Positions 16,185 through 24,990 of a stretch of DNA of 64,000 nucleotides are shown here, piece by piece; within the stretch, counting starts at the first letter, position 1; each line of letters opens with the position of its first letter. A model generated the notes under the pieces. It was not told where the DNA came from and searched no databases. It saw only the letters and a program-made list of their open reading frames with translations. Location of the stretch: NCBI RefSeq assembly GCF_947495925.1, contig NZ_CANMAU010000003.1:248001-312000 (forward strand). The letters are read 5' to 3'. Position numbers and translations under genes: made by a program. The stretch comes from an uncultured Algibacter sp. (GTDB lineage Bacteria; Bacteroidota; Bacteroidia; Flavobacteriales; Flavobacteriaceae).

Positions 16185-17618
16185 TTATTCTTTAATAAAT
16201 TTCAAACTTTCTATTCCTTTATCAGATTTAAGTATTATTATATAAATACCAGGATTTAAACTTTTAACATTCATTTTAATATTGTCCGACTCTATATGTA
16301 GATTTTTTATAATCTCTCCCAAAGTATTATATATTTCTACATTTGAAATTATGTAACTAGATTTTAGATTTATAAAACCTGAAACTGGGTTAGGAAATAA
16401 TGTATAATTATTGTTTTTTAATTCATTTACTGATAATGTGGAAGGAATAAATTGCCAAAGTTCTTTTCCTGAAGTTCCATTGTCTCCTCTAAAAATAATT
16501 TTATCGTTAAAAAATGTAAACTCATATGCATTTGAACTATTTGAACCAACATTAATATCTTTTACCATTAGGGCATTTGTACCATCATAACTCCACATTT
16601 CAGCTCCATTTTCTTCAGTATATGCAGAAAAATAGAAGGTATTTCCCAAAGAGGTAAAAGATCTTGGATTTGATGGTAAAGGTCCTTCATTGATATCAAT
16701 AACTGTAGGAGGAGAATTTAATCCATTATATTTCCATAACTCAGACCCATATTCATTAGTTGATGCCGAAAAGTAAAATTCATTATTAATTATTGCTCTT
16801 GGAAGAGCACTTGAACTTTCAACCCCAGCCTGTAAATCTAAAACCATAGTTGGTGGGTTAATATAATCATAACTCCATAATTCATTTCCATGTACTCCAT
16901 TATTTGCCATAAAGTATAACTGATTATTAAAAATCATTGGATTGTTTGGATTTCCGTGAGAAACTCCTGTATTAATATCTGCGGCTAACCTTGGAGGGTT
17001 GTTCCCATCATAAACATATAATTCTTTACCATTAACACCATTGTCCGCTTGAAAAAATAAGTTGTCAGAGAAAACTATAAAATGAATGGGGTTGGAGCTT
17101 TCTGATCCAGAATTTATGTCAGCTACTAAAGTTGGGTTATTTCTACCGTCATAAGACCATAGTTCATTACCTGTGTTAGAATTACCCTTTCCCTGAAAAT
17201 ACAAAGTACTATTAAACTCAGTAAAATACTTTGCATCGGATGATAATGAACCAGGATTAATATCATGAACCATTTGAGGTGTGTTAACACCATCATAAGA
17301 CCATAACTCGTAACCATGAGTTCCATCATTTGCATTGAAGTATAATTTATTTTTGAAAACAACTGCAAATCTAATGGCTGAGCTAAACAAAGTAGAGTTC
17401 ATCTGAATTGATAAAAAAGGAGGATTGATATCATCATATTCCCAGATTTTCTCACACCCACAATTTAAGTCTATAGCTTCAAAAAAAAGTTTACCATTGA
17501 ACTCAATAAAACGCTCAGGATTAGAATCATTTACTCCAGGATAAATATCTGCAATTACTGTTGTTTGAGATAAAAGAGAATTAGAAGTAAGAAGTAATAA
17601 TACAAATATTCGTTTCAT
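16185..17618 (-). CDS. ELWxxDG-repeat protein with T9SS C-terminal sorting domain
   Basis: The 477-residue protein has a Sec signal peptide (MKRIFVLLLLTSNSLLSQ). About eight repeats of roughly 47 residues follow, each carrying GxELWSYDG and a KLYFxA/NLFFQA strand, so a beta-propeller of the ELWxxDGT type is likely. The last 75 residues are a type A T9SS sorting domain (NYTLFPNPVSGFINLKS ... NPGIYIIILKSDKG), so it should be exported and anchored on the cell surface or released. It is an accessory gene in the murA-fhs spot. Adhesion or ligand binding is a reasonable guess for the repeats; nothing indicates enzymatic activity. Confidence 0.88.
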   Translation of the reverse strand: MKRIFVLLLLTSNSLLSQTTVIADIYPGVNDSNPERFIEFNGKLFFEAIDLNCGCEKIWEYDDINPPFLSIQMNSTLFSSAIRFAVVFKNKLYFNANDGTHGYELWSYDGVNTPQMVHDINPGSLSSDAKYFTEFNSTLYFQGKGNSNTGNELWSYDGRNNPTLVADINSGSESSNPIHFIVFSDNLFFQADNGVNGKELYVYDGNNPPRLAADINTGVSHGNPNNPMIFNNQLYFMANNGVHGNELWSYDYINPPTMVLDLQAGVESSSALPRAIINNEFYFSASTNEYGSELWKYNGLNSPPTVIDINEGPLPSNPRSFTSLGNTFYFSAYTEENGAEMWSYDGTNALMVKDINVGSNSSNAYEFTFFNDKIIFRGDNGTSGKELWQFIPSTLSVNELKNNNYTLFPNPVSGFINLKSSYIISNVEIYNTLGEIIKNLHIESDNIKMNVKSLNPGIYIIILKSDKGIESLKFIKE

Positions 17619-17686
17619 GGGGTTTAATTTTTGTTAACTTTAATGATATATGTCGTTTATCAATCGACTTATGTAAGTTAATAAGC

Positions 17687-17785
17687 GAAGTTAGAATTTT
17701 CCTGCAAGAAAAGCAATACGTACTGGTGCTTAAACTTCAGTTAAAGCAACCCCTTAATTTCCCCATCATCATTAATATCAATATT
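17687..17785. repeat. 99-bp direct repeat, copy B, with a second short fhs 3' fragment
   Basis: Two mismatches from copy A at 15744-15842. The part 17741-17785 is again the last codons and stop of fhs in the minus orientation. Beyond 17785 the copies diverge: here the fhs homology stops. The surrounding 17619-17939 gap holds no gene. It contains TTAACTTTAATGATATATGTCG (17633) and a related TAATTTTAATGATATATCTGTCG (17830). Confidence 0.9.
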
Positions 17786-17939
17786 ATAGAAATGTAGATT
17801 TTATTTATGCATGCGTTGCTTTTTAGTTTGCCCATAATTTTAATGATATATCTGTCGATAAGCTAAATTAGACTATTCTTATTGGAATATTCTATGCATC
17901 GAAATATCTTTCCTAATTGATAATGAAAATAAGTAATTG

Positions 17940-18290
17940 TCATTTTATTTTGTTCAAATAGAAGTTAGAAATTACCAGTAGCATAATTAAGAATATATTA
18001 ATTAGAGTAAATAAAAATGAGTCTTTGTGAGCAATATGTGCTACAATTGCGGTAACAAGGAATAGTCCAATTCCAGAGTATGCCCATTGTTTAACTTGAA
18101 AAGGGATTGATGGCGTTAGAAGTATAATCACTGCAATTATTTTTAAAATGGCAAGTTGTACTCTAAAAAAATCTGGGAACCCTAACTCTCTCACACCTAT
18201 AATAGTTTGTTTACTAAATAAATAAGTATAGGCACTCCAAATTAGGAATACACCCAATATTAGGGTGGTTGTCCAATAGATTGTTTTCAT
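17940..18290 (-). CDS. DoxX-like four-helix membrane protein
   Basis: The ATG at 18290 (MKTIYWTTTLILGV) gives 116 residues with four predicted transmembrane helices, consistent with the DoxX-like (DoxX_2) family. A longer frame reaching 18350 would overlap fhs and is less likely. SAYTYLFSKQTIIGVRELGFPDFFRVQLAILKI is the recognisable part. Family members are small quinone- or redox-linked membrane proteins with unsettled function. It lies 26 bp downstream of fhs and is the third cargo gene of the murA-fhs spot, though it could also belong ancestrally to fhs. Confidence 0.7.
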   Translation of the reverse strand: MKTIYWTTTLILGVFLIWSAYTYLFSKQTIIGVRELGFPDFFRVQLAILKIIAVIILLTPSIPFQVKQWAYSGIGLFLVTAIVAHIAHKDSFLFTLINIFLIMLLVISNFYLNKIK

Positions 18291-18315
18291 GGTTTTGTTC
18301 ACTAATATAATCGAT

Positions 18316-19983
18316 TTAAAATAACCCCTTAATTTCCCCATCATCATCAATATCGATGTTTTCTGATGAAGGGTGTGCAGGTAACCCTGGCATTCTCATA
18401 ATATTTCCTGTAATAGGAATTAAAAAACCGGCTCCTGCAGCAATTTCAAATTCTCTAACCGTAATGATGAAATCTTTAGGGCGTCCTAAGAGTTTTGGAT
18501 TATCTGATAATGATTTTTGGGTTTTCGCAATACAAACCGGCAGATGGTCTAGCCCTAGCTTTGAAATATTATTGAGTTGTGCCTTAGCTTTTGATGAATA
18601 ATCAACATGTTCAGCGCCATAAATTTCGGTAGCTATAGTTTCAATTTTATCTTTAACCGTAGATTCCCATTTATATAAAGGCTGAAAATCTGAGATGTTA
18701 GAGTCAACAATATTAATAACTTCTTTTGCTAACTCTAATGCGCCGCCTCCACCTTTGGTCCAAACATCTGTTAATGCTACTTTAACCTGTTTTGATTTTG
18801 CAAAAGATCTGATAGCCTCAATTTCTTCATCGGTATCTGATATGAATCTATTAATCGCAATCACAGGGGTAACATGAAATTTAGCGATGTTTTCTAAATG
18901 TTTTTCTAAGTTAGGAAACCCTTTTTTTAAAGCTTCAATATTAGGTTCTGTAAGTGATTTTAAATCTGCCCCACCGTGATATTTTAAGGCTCTAATGGTT
19001 GTTGTTAAAACAACTGCTTTTGGTTTTAACCCAGCACTTTGGCATTTGATATCAAAGAATTTTTCTGCTCCTAAATCGAAACCAAAACCTGCTTCAGTAA
19101 CAGTGTAGTCGGAATGAGACATACCCATTAAAGTCGCAATAACAGAGTTGGTGCCTTGTGCAATATTTGCAAATGGTCCTCCATGAATAATGGCAGGGTT
19201 GCCTTCAATGGTTTGCACTAAATTAGGTTTAATAGCATCTTTAAGAAGCACGGTCATAGCACCTTCAGCTTTTAAATCTTTAGCATAAATAGGTTCTTTA
19301 TCATAAGTGTAGCCAATAAAAATATTTCCTAAACGTTTTTTCAGATCACTTAAATTTTCTGCTAAACAGAGGATTGCCATAATTTCTGAAGCCGCTGTTA
19401 TATCAAACCCTGTTTCTCTAGGAACGCCAGAGTTCGTTCCCCCAAGACCGACTATAACCCGTCTTAAAGCTCTATCATTTAAATCTACAACGCGTTTCCA
19501 ACCAATAGTTCTGGGGTCAATACGTAAAGATGTGGTTTTACTTTGAATATTATTATCAATAAGTGCAGCTAATAAATTATGCGACTTTTCTATGGCTGCA
19601 AAATCACCTGTAAAATGAAGATTAATATCCTCCATGGGTAATACTTGTGAATATCCACCTCCCGTAGCACCTCCTTTTATACCAAATACTGGACCCAAAG
19701 ATGGTTCCCTCAAAACTACAGTGGTCTTTTTGTTTAGCCGATTTAAGGCTTCAGATAAACCTATCGACATCGTTGTTTTTCCTTCACCCGAAGGAGTAGG
19801 TGATATAGCCGAAACCAAAATTAAGTTGTTTTTATTTACAGATACTTTGTCTATAAATTTTAATGGCAACTTAGCTTTGTACTTTCCATACATTTCAATA
19901 TCCTCAGGTGGAATACCAAATTTTTTTGCTATGGAAGAAATATGTTTTAAAGAAATGGTTTTAGCTACTTGTAAATCAGTCAT
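18316..19983 (-). CDS. fhs: Formate-tetrahydrofolate ligase
   Basis: A 555-residue enzyme that makes 10-formyl-THF from formate, THF and ATP. The P-loop-like block TPSGEGKTTMSIGLSEAL, LREPSLGPVFGIKGGATGGGYSQV, and NPAIIHGGPFANIAQGTNS are signatures. The length is the usual 555-560 residues and it ends GEIKGLF. It feeds purine synthesis and the Fmt reaction. Its 3' end is duplicated twice in the region before it (15798-15890 and 17741-17785). Confidence 0.97.
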   Translation of the reverse strand: MTDLQVAKTISLKHISSIAKKFGIPPEDIEMYGKYKAKLPLKFIDKVSVNKNNLILVSAISPTPSGEGKTTMSIGLSEALNRLNKKTTVVLREPSLGPVFGIKGGATGGGYSQVLPMEDINLHFTGDFAAIEKSHNLLAALIDNNIQSKTTSLRIDPRTIGWKRVVDLNDRALRRVIVGLGGTNSGVPRETGFDITAASEIMAILCLAENLSDLKKRLGNIFIGYTYDKEPIYAKDLKAEGAMTVLLKDAIKPNLVQTIEGNPAIIHGGPFANIAQGTNSVIATLMGMSHSDYTVTEAGFGFDLGAEKFFDIKCQSAGLKPKAVVLTTTIRALKYHGGADLKSLTEPNIEALKKGFPNLEKHLENIAKFHVTPVIAINRFISDTDEEIEAIRSFAKSKQVKVALTDVWTKGGGGALELAKEVINIVDSNISDFQPLYKWESTVKDKIETIATEIYGAEHVDYSSKAKAQLNNISKLGLDHLPVCIAKTQKSLSDNPKLLGRPKDFIITVREFEIAAGAGFLIPITGNIMRMPGLPAHPSSENIDIDDDGEIKGLF

Positions 19984-20137
19984 ATTACATTTTTTAACGT
20001 CATTTTAAAATTATGAAATTTTGTACAGTATTTATAATAAATATGGTTTTAGTGATATAGATCTTAGTTCATAAAAACATGAATTAGCTATTTACATTGG
20101 GATTCTGTATTTTTAATTAATCTTTAATATTTATTTT

Positions 20138-21025
20138 ATGAATTATAAGTATGTGACTGTTTTTTGCTTAGGTATTTTCATTCTTGTGTCTTGCGGAAAA
20201 AAGAAAACTTTAGCAGACGTAAAACCTGAAGAGAAGACAGTTTTTAGACCTAGTTTGGAATTATTATGGAAAACAGATACGCTATTGACTACCTGCGAGT
20301 CTGTATTATATAACCCAGATGAAGATATTATTTATGTATCAAATGTAAACAATTCTCCATGGGAAAAGGATGGGAATGGTTTTATTTCTACGATTAATAC
20401 TAAGGGAGAAATAACAAATTTGAAGTGGATGGAAGATTTAAGTGGGCCTAAAGGTATGGGGATCCTTAGTGGAAAATTATATGTAAATGATATTGATAGA
20501 GTTGTAGAAATAGATATTGAAAAACAAAAAGTAACTCAAGAGTTTTTAGTTGAGGGTAAGCCCCAATTAAACGATATTACAGTTGGTAACGGAGTTGTTT
20601 ATACTTCTGGTTCTGGTTCTAATACAATTTATAAAATTGTTGGTAATGAAATTAATGAAGTTGCCAAAGATACTTTAGGGCGTTTGAATGGTTTATTGCA
20701 TCAAAAAGAAGGTATTTATTATGCTACGTCTGCATCTCATAATTTTGGACTTTATAATGAAGATAATAAAGTGTTTAAAACTTTAGTAACAGGAATTGGT
20801 CATGGAGATGGTATTGTAAGATTAGATAATGGCGATTTTATTGTTTCTAGTTGGCAGGGTCATATATTTTATATTAACAGTGAAAATTGGACTAAGACAC
20901 TTCTTTTAGATACAAGCAGCGACTCAATAAATGCTGCTGATATTGATTATATACCTGTTATAAAAACCTTACTTGTGCCTACATTTTTTGATAACAGGGT
21001 GGTAGCTTATAAAGTGAATTATTAA
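20138..21025 (+). CDS. SMP-30/gluconolactonase-like beta-propeller lipoprotein
   Basis: A 295-residue lipoprotein (lipobox ILVSC, Cys19). Repeating strand-turn units (CESVLYNPDEDIIYVSN, GPKGMGILSGKLYVND, NDITVGNGVVYTSGSG, NGLLHQKEGIYYAT, GDGIVRLDNGDFIVSSWQG) indicate a six-bladed propeller resembling SMP-30/NHL proteins. Conserved metal-binding residues of true gluconolactonases are not clearly all present, so a binding or ATP/GTP-binding-like propeller role is possible. It is monocistronic in a convergent arrangement with the next gene. Confidence 0.7.
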   Translation: MNYKYVTVFCLGIFILVSCGKKKTLADVKPEEKTVFRPSLELLWKTDTLLTTCESVLYNPDEDIIYVSNVNNSPWEKDGNGFISTINTKGEITNLKWMEDLSGPKGMGILSGKLYVNDIDRVVEIDIEKQKVTQEFLVEGKPQLNDITVGNGVVYTSGSGSNTIYKIVGNEINEVAKDTLGRLNGLLHQKEGIYYATSASHNFGLYNEDNKVFKTLVTGIGHGDGIVRLDNGDFIVSSWQGHIFYINSENWTKTLLLDTSSDSINAADIDYIPVIKTLLVPTFFDNRVVAYKVNY

Positions 21026-21072
21026 AACTAAATGATGTTATTTAGTTTTTCGTGGTATTAATTGAAATAAAA

Positions 21073-21104
21073 AAGGTTGAGTTCTAATGAAAGAATTCAA
21101 CCTT
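21073..21104 (-). terminator. Intrinsic terminator of the coiled-coil protein gene
   Basis: AAGGTTGA pairs with TCAACCTT and extends inward for five further pairs (one G-U). On the minus strand it is followed by a run of T residues (CCTTTTTTATTT). It may also stop plus-strand transcription of the lipoprotein gene less efficiently. Confidence 0.75.
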
Positions 21105-21125
21105 AAAAATTATTATGTTTTTTAA

Positions 21126-21734
21126 TTAAGCTTTTTTCTGCTTATTAATTTCATCTTGTAATTGACGTCTCACTTTCTGCTCGCGTTCTAAAGCTGTTCT
21201 TCTGTGCTCATCAAATTCCTCCTCGATTTCAGCCAAATTGTTTTTAGCTTCTCGAGTTACATCGTTACTATTTTTAAATTTATAAATGAAGAAAAGAAGT
21301 AATGCCAATAATGCTGCTATAATAACCCACATCAAAACTTTGTAATTGGTTTTGCTCATCTGCATACCAAATAATGAAATACTATCTTTTTCGGTGTTCG
21401 TTTGTTCTAAATCTGTTTGTGTATTTGAAAGATTATCTTTTAAAGCTGAAATTTCCTTATCCTGTTTTGATACAACAGATTGGGTTTCTTTTAAGTCTTT
21501 ATGAACAGCTTTTAATGAATCTAATACATGGGCTTTTAAAATATATAACCACGTTTGTTTTACGACCTTATATTCTTGGTATTTACCAGATTTTCTTATT
21601 AAATAATCAAATTGACTATCAATAGTACCACTGTTTAGTGATGGTTTGACTTCCTCTGTACTGTCTTGAGAAAATGAATTGAGAGAAATTAAACAGGTGA
21701 GTATTAAGATGAAAAGTGTTTTGATTGGGTTCAT
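21126..21734 (-). CDS. Conserved flavobacterial coiled-coil membrane protein
   Basis: The ATG at 21734 gives 202 residues; a TTG three codons earlier is the alternative. The order is signal peptide (to about SLNSFSQ), a helical region with KSGKYQEYKVVKQTWLYILKAHV, a coiled coil (residues about 75-115), one transmembrane helix (VLMWVIIAALLALLLFFIYKF) and a charged C-terminal coiled coil (EEEFDEHRRTALEREQKVRRQLQ). Relatives in Bacteroidetes are often wrongly labelled tRNA (guanine-N1)-methyltransferase; no SAM-binding or SPOUT motif is visible, so that name should not be used. Function unknown. Confidence 0.75.
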   Translation of the reverse strand: MNPIKTLFILILTCLISLNSFSQDSTEEVKPSLNSGTIDSQFDYLIRKSGKYQEYKVVKQTWLYILKAHVLDSLKAVHKDLKETQSVVSKQDKEISALKDNLSNTQTDLEQTNTEKDSISLFGMQMSKTNYKVLMWVIIAALLALLLFFIYKFKNSNDVTREAKNNLAEIEEEFDEHRRTALEREQKVRRQLQDEINKQKKA

Positions 21735-21873
21735 TTTGAACAAAAATTTAAGAGTTGTTTAGGTTTGCGAATTTATAAAATATTGTTAACTATTTGGTTA
21801 TAAATAATTAAAAAGCCTCATTTGAATAGTCTTGATTATATACGGTTCTAATAAGGCTTTAGATTATAGAATT

Positions 21874-23322
21874 CTAATAATATGTATAGCGTCTTACTTT
21901 AGCAATATATTTGGCTAATCTAATTACTTGATGACTATAACCATATTCGTTATCATACCATATGTAGAGAATAATATTTTTACCATCTTTACGAACAATT
22001 GTAGCTTTACTGTCATAAATAGAAGGTGCAGAAGAACCTACTATATCGCTTGAAACTAATTCATCACTAATTTCATATTTTATCTGTTCAACAAGATCTC
22101 CTTCTAATGCATATTTCTTTAAAATGGTATTCACACCATTTAAAGATGTTTTGTTTTTCAATTCTAAATTTAAAATGGCTAAAGATCCGTTTGGAACAGG
22201 AACTCTAATGGCATTTGATGTGAGTTTACCCTCCAAACTTGGTAATGCTTTAGACACGGCACTTCCAGCACCAGTTTCTGTAATAACCATATTTAACCCT
22301 GCTGCACGACCACGTCGGTATTTAGAGTGTAAATTATCAACAAGGTTCTGATCGTTAGTGTATGCATGGATAGTTTCTAAATGTCCACTTTTTACACCAA
22401 ACGAGTCTTCTATGACTTTTAGAATTGGTGTAATAGCATTTGTGGTGCATGAAGCCGCTGAAAAAACGTCTAGTTTGTCAGGACTATATTCTTTTTGGTT
22501 AACACCATAAACAATATTAGGAACTTCTTTTCCCGGTGCCGTTAACAATACTTTATCAACTCCCTGTGATTTTAAATGTTTTCCAAGTCCAGTTTTATCT
22601 CTAAAAGCTCCTGTATTATCAATAACTAAAGCATTTGAAATACCGTATTTTGAATAGTCTATATCTTCTGGTGTATTTGCTGAAATAATTTTAACTGTAG
22701 TGCCGTTAACTATTAAGGCTTTATTAGTTGCATCAACAGATACAGTTCCAGGAAAATCGCCATGTACAGAATCATTTCTTAAAAGCGCAGCTCTTTTTTC
22801 AAGTATTTTTTCATCAATAATACCTCTGGTTACTATGGCTCTTAAGCGCAGTTGGCTGCCTTTTCCAGTACGTACCATAAGTTCGCGTGCTACAAGACGC
22901 CCAATTCTACCAAAGCCGTATAAAACCACATCTTTTGGTTTAATTTCACCGTTTTTCCCTGCATCTTTTAACTTACGAGCTATAAAAGCTGTAGCATTAT
23001 CGTGTTTATTGTCTTCCCAATGCATTTCGTAGGTAAGCTTTCCAATATCTAATTTGGCAGGAGGGATATCAAGCGCTTTAATGGCCTGAGCAATTTCTAC
23101 TGTGTCAAAAATAGACATAGGTTTCTGAACAAATTTCCCAGCGTAGTCGTGCAAGCTGAGTATTTGACTCACATTTCTGTCTATTAATTGATTCCGAAAA
23201 AGGACCAATTCAATAGACTTGTCGTACCATAAATCACTGATAATTTTAATAAACTCTACAGTGGCCTTTCGCCGATCTGCTTGAAAGGCTAATTCGTTTT
23301 CATAAGTCTTGTTAAAACTCAT
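21874..23322 (-). CDS. gap: Glyceraldehyde-3-phosphate dehydrogenase, long form
   Basis: At 482 residues it is about 145 longer than standard GAPDH because of an N-terminal extension (about residues 1-125) of unknown role found in some Bacteroidetes and proteobacterial enzymes. The Rossmann motif is VLYGFGRIGRLVARELM, the catalytic Cys lies in AASCTTNAITPILK, and the catalytic His in LETIHAYTNDQNLVD. WYDNEYGYSHQVIRL closes the catalytic domain. It converts glyceraldehyde-3-phosphate to 1,3-bisphosphoglycerate with NAD(P). The extended form may act in gluconeogenesis or differ in cofactor use; this is an inference. Confidence 0.95.
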   Translation of the reverse strand: MSFNKTYENELAFQADRRKATVEFIKIISDLWYDKSIELVLFRNQLIDRNVSQILSLHDYAGKFVQKPMSIFDTVEIAQAIKALDIPPAKLDIGKLTYEMHWEDNKHDNATAFIARKLKDAGKNGEIKPKDVVLYGFGRIGRLVARELMVRTGKGSQLRLRAIVTRGIIDEKILEKRAALLRNDSVHGDFPGTVSVDATNKALIVNGTTVKIISANTPEDIDYSKYGISNALVIDNTGAFRDKTGLGKHLKSQGVDKVLLTAPGKEVPNIVYGVNQKEYSPDKLDVFSAASCTTNAITPILKVIEDSFGVKSGHLETIHAYTNDQNLVDNLHSKYRRGRAAGLNMVITETGAGSAVSKALPSLEGKLTSNAIRVPVPNGSLAILNLELKNKTSLNGVNTILKKYALEGDLVEQIKYEISDELVSSDIVGSSAPSIYDSKATIVRKDGKNIILYIWYDNEYGYSHQVIRLAKYIAKVRRYTYY

Positions 23323-23402
23323 AATTTTATAGTTTAGTTTGCGTTGTTGATTTTGCCAAAAATACTATATTTCAAACGTTTTCGTAAGGTGTTTTAATAA
23401 AA

Positions 23403-23443
23403 AAATAACCCTTTAAAATTTTATAAATTTCAAAGGGTTATTT
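23403..23443 (-). terminator. Intrinsic terminator of htrA
   Basis: AAATAACCCTTT and AAAGGGTTATTT form a 12-bp perfect stem, 20 bp past the htrA stop. On the minus strand it is followed by a T-run (the A-rich stretch at 23397-23405). Confidence 0.85.
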
Positions 23444-23463
23444 GAGTAGAAAAAAGACTTTAT

Positions 23464-24867
23464 TTATCTGAAGTTATAGCGTTCTTTTTCACCTTCAGAA
23501 TTTATAAGTTCAATTCTTAAAGATTCATAAGAAGATCTGTTTCTAAATATTCTTTGAACATCTTCAACACTATGTACATCTTCATTATTAATTGTAGTAA
23601 TAATACAGCCTTTAGTCACGCCATTCTTTTCCCAATATTCGGCATATTCATCATTTAATTGTGTGATTTTAACACCATGCTTAGCTTTATATTTCTTTAA
23701 ATCGGCTTGATTGGTGTTTTTGACTCTTCCTACCAGTGGCATTGCGTATGTTTCATTTCTCGCAAGGGTAACGGCTACCGTTCTTATTTCACCATCTCTA
23801 GATAATTTAAGGTTTACAACGTCATTGGGTCTTTTAGCACTTAAATGTCCCGTTAAGTCAGAAAATTTGGAAACTTTTTTGTTATCAATTTCTTTGATAA
23901 TATCTCCCTTTTGAAGACCGGCTTTATCGGCACCGGAATCTTCAACCACACTGTCAATATAAACACCTTCAGTATCGTTAATCTCTAATTGTTCTGCAGC
24001 AGCACTATTTAAAGAACCTCCTTGAATTCCAAGAATACCGTTTTGAACATTCCCGTACTCCATAATATCTTCAATTACTTTTCTTGCGATATTACTAGGT
24101 ACTGCAAAAGAATATCCTATATATGAACCCGTTTGCGAAGTAATAGCCGTATTAATACCAACTAATTCTCCGTTTGTGTTCACTAAGGCTCCACCTGAGT
24201 TCCCTGGATTAACAGCCGCGTCTGTTTGAATAAATGATTGTGTACTCGCACCCGATAAATCTCTTGATTTTGCACTAATAATTCCAGCGGTTACAGTAGA
24301 CGTAAGATTGAATGGGTTGCCAACTGCAAGGACCCATTCTCCAATTTTAGCCGTATCAGAATCTGCAAATGTTACAAAAGGTAAATCTTCATCAGCATCA
24401 ATTTTTAGTAATGCAATATCTGTTTTGGCATCAGTACCTATCAATTCTGCTTTATAGGTTTTGTTATTATTTAAAGTAACAGAGAGTTCTTGAGCGTTTT
24501 TGATAACATGATTATTTGTTATTATATAACCATCAGAATTAATAATAACTCCAGATCCTGTGCCAACTTGTGGTTGCTGAGAACGTCTTCCGTAGAAAAA
24601 ATCTTGAAAAGTCATTTGACCAGAACTTAAGGTTACATTTTTAACATGTACCACAGCATTAACTGTATTTTCTGCTGCCCCAGTAAAGTCTGGTGCTTCA
24701 GCCGAATACAGCAAGTTTCTGGAACTACTCGTAGGTAAAAATGTAGGTTGAGCTTCTGTTGTGCTAACAACGAGGGTTTTGTTTTTTTCGATGAACAATT
24801 TGTAGGCTCCTAAAGTGAAAATACCACCTAATGCCGAAACCAATACTAATGTTATAATCTTCTTCAT
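23464..24867 (-). CDS. HtrA/Do-like periplasmic serine protease
   Basis: A 467-residue DegP/DegQ-type protease with an N-terminal membrane anchor or signal (IITLVLVSALGGIFTLGAY). The catalytic triad is visible as His in ITNNHVIKNA, Asp in KTDIALLKID and Ser in DAAVNPGNSGGALVN. Two PDZ domains follow: the first near residues 265-350 (GVYIDSVVEDSGADKAGLQKGD), the second degenerate near 390-460. It degrades or chaperones misfolded periplasmic proteins. It has a long AT-rich upstream region shared divergently with dapF. Confidence 0.95.
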   Translation of the reverse strand: MKKIITLVLVSALGGIFTLGAYKLFIEKNKTLVVSTTEAQPTFLPTSSSRNLLYSAEAPDFTGAAENTVNAVVHVKNVTLSSGQMTFQDFFYGRRSQQPQVGTGSGVIINSDGYIITNNHVIKNAQELSVTLNNNKTYKAELIGTDAKTDIALLKIDADEDLPFVTFADSDTAKIGEWVLAVGNPFNLTSTVTAGIISAKSRDLSGASTQSFIQTDAAVNPGNSGGALVNTNGELVGINTAITSQTGSYIGYSFAVPSNIARKVIEDIMEYGNVQNGILGIQGGSLNSAAAEQLEINDTEGVYIDSVVEDSGADKAGLQKGDIIKEIDNKKVSKFSDLTGHLSAKRPNDVVNLKLSRDGEIRTVAVTLARNETYAMPLVGRVKNTNQADLKKYKAKHGVKITQLNDEYAEYWEKNGVTKGCIITTINNEDVHSVEDVQRIFRNRSSYESLRIELINSEGEKERYNFR

Positions 24868-24973
24868 AATTTTCGTTTAAGTTTTATTTACTAACATTAA
24901 AATTAAATATTTATTGAATTTGAAATTCAACTTTAACGACGATTTAACAATCAAGAAAACGGTTTTATATTTA

Positions 24974-24981
24974 TATATTTG
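24974..24981 (+). promoter_or_regulatory. -7 promoter box (TATATTTG) for dapF
   Basis: TATATTTG ends 9 nt upstream of the dapF ATG, so the transcript leader would be only about 2-4 nt. No good -33 TTG is present at standard spacing. Confidence 0.45.
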
Positions 24982-24990
24982 TGGCTTATT

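Noticed and set aside
16400-17600. Regular repeats that could suggest a CRISPR or tandem DNA array
   Set aside because: They are diverged protein-coding ELWxxDG repeats with about 47-residue periodicity in one continuous reading frame, not conserved short direct repeats with spacers.
14829-18315. Genomic island or integron with its own integrase
   Set aside because: No integrase, transposase, relaxase or phage gene is present between murA and fhs; only repeats and gene fragments support mobility, so no mobile element is called.
18291-18350. N-terminal extension of the DoxX-like protein into fhs
   Set aside because: The extra residues (Met-rich, from the antisense of the fhs 3' end) do not resemble the family; the ATG at 18290 starts directly at the first membrane helix.
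21126-21734. tRNA (guanine-N1)-methyltransferase as a name for the coiled-coil protein
   Set aside because: The sequence is a signal peptide, coiled coils and one transmembrane helix with no SAM-binding or SPOUT motif.
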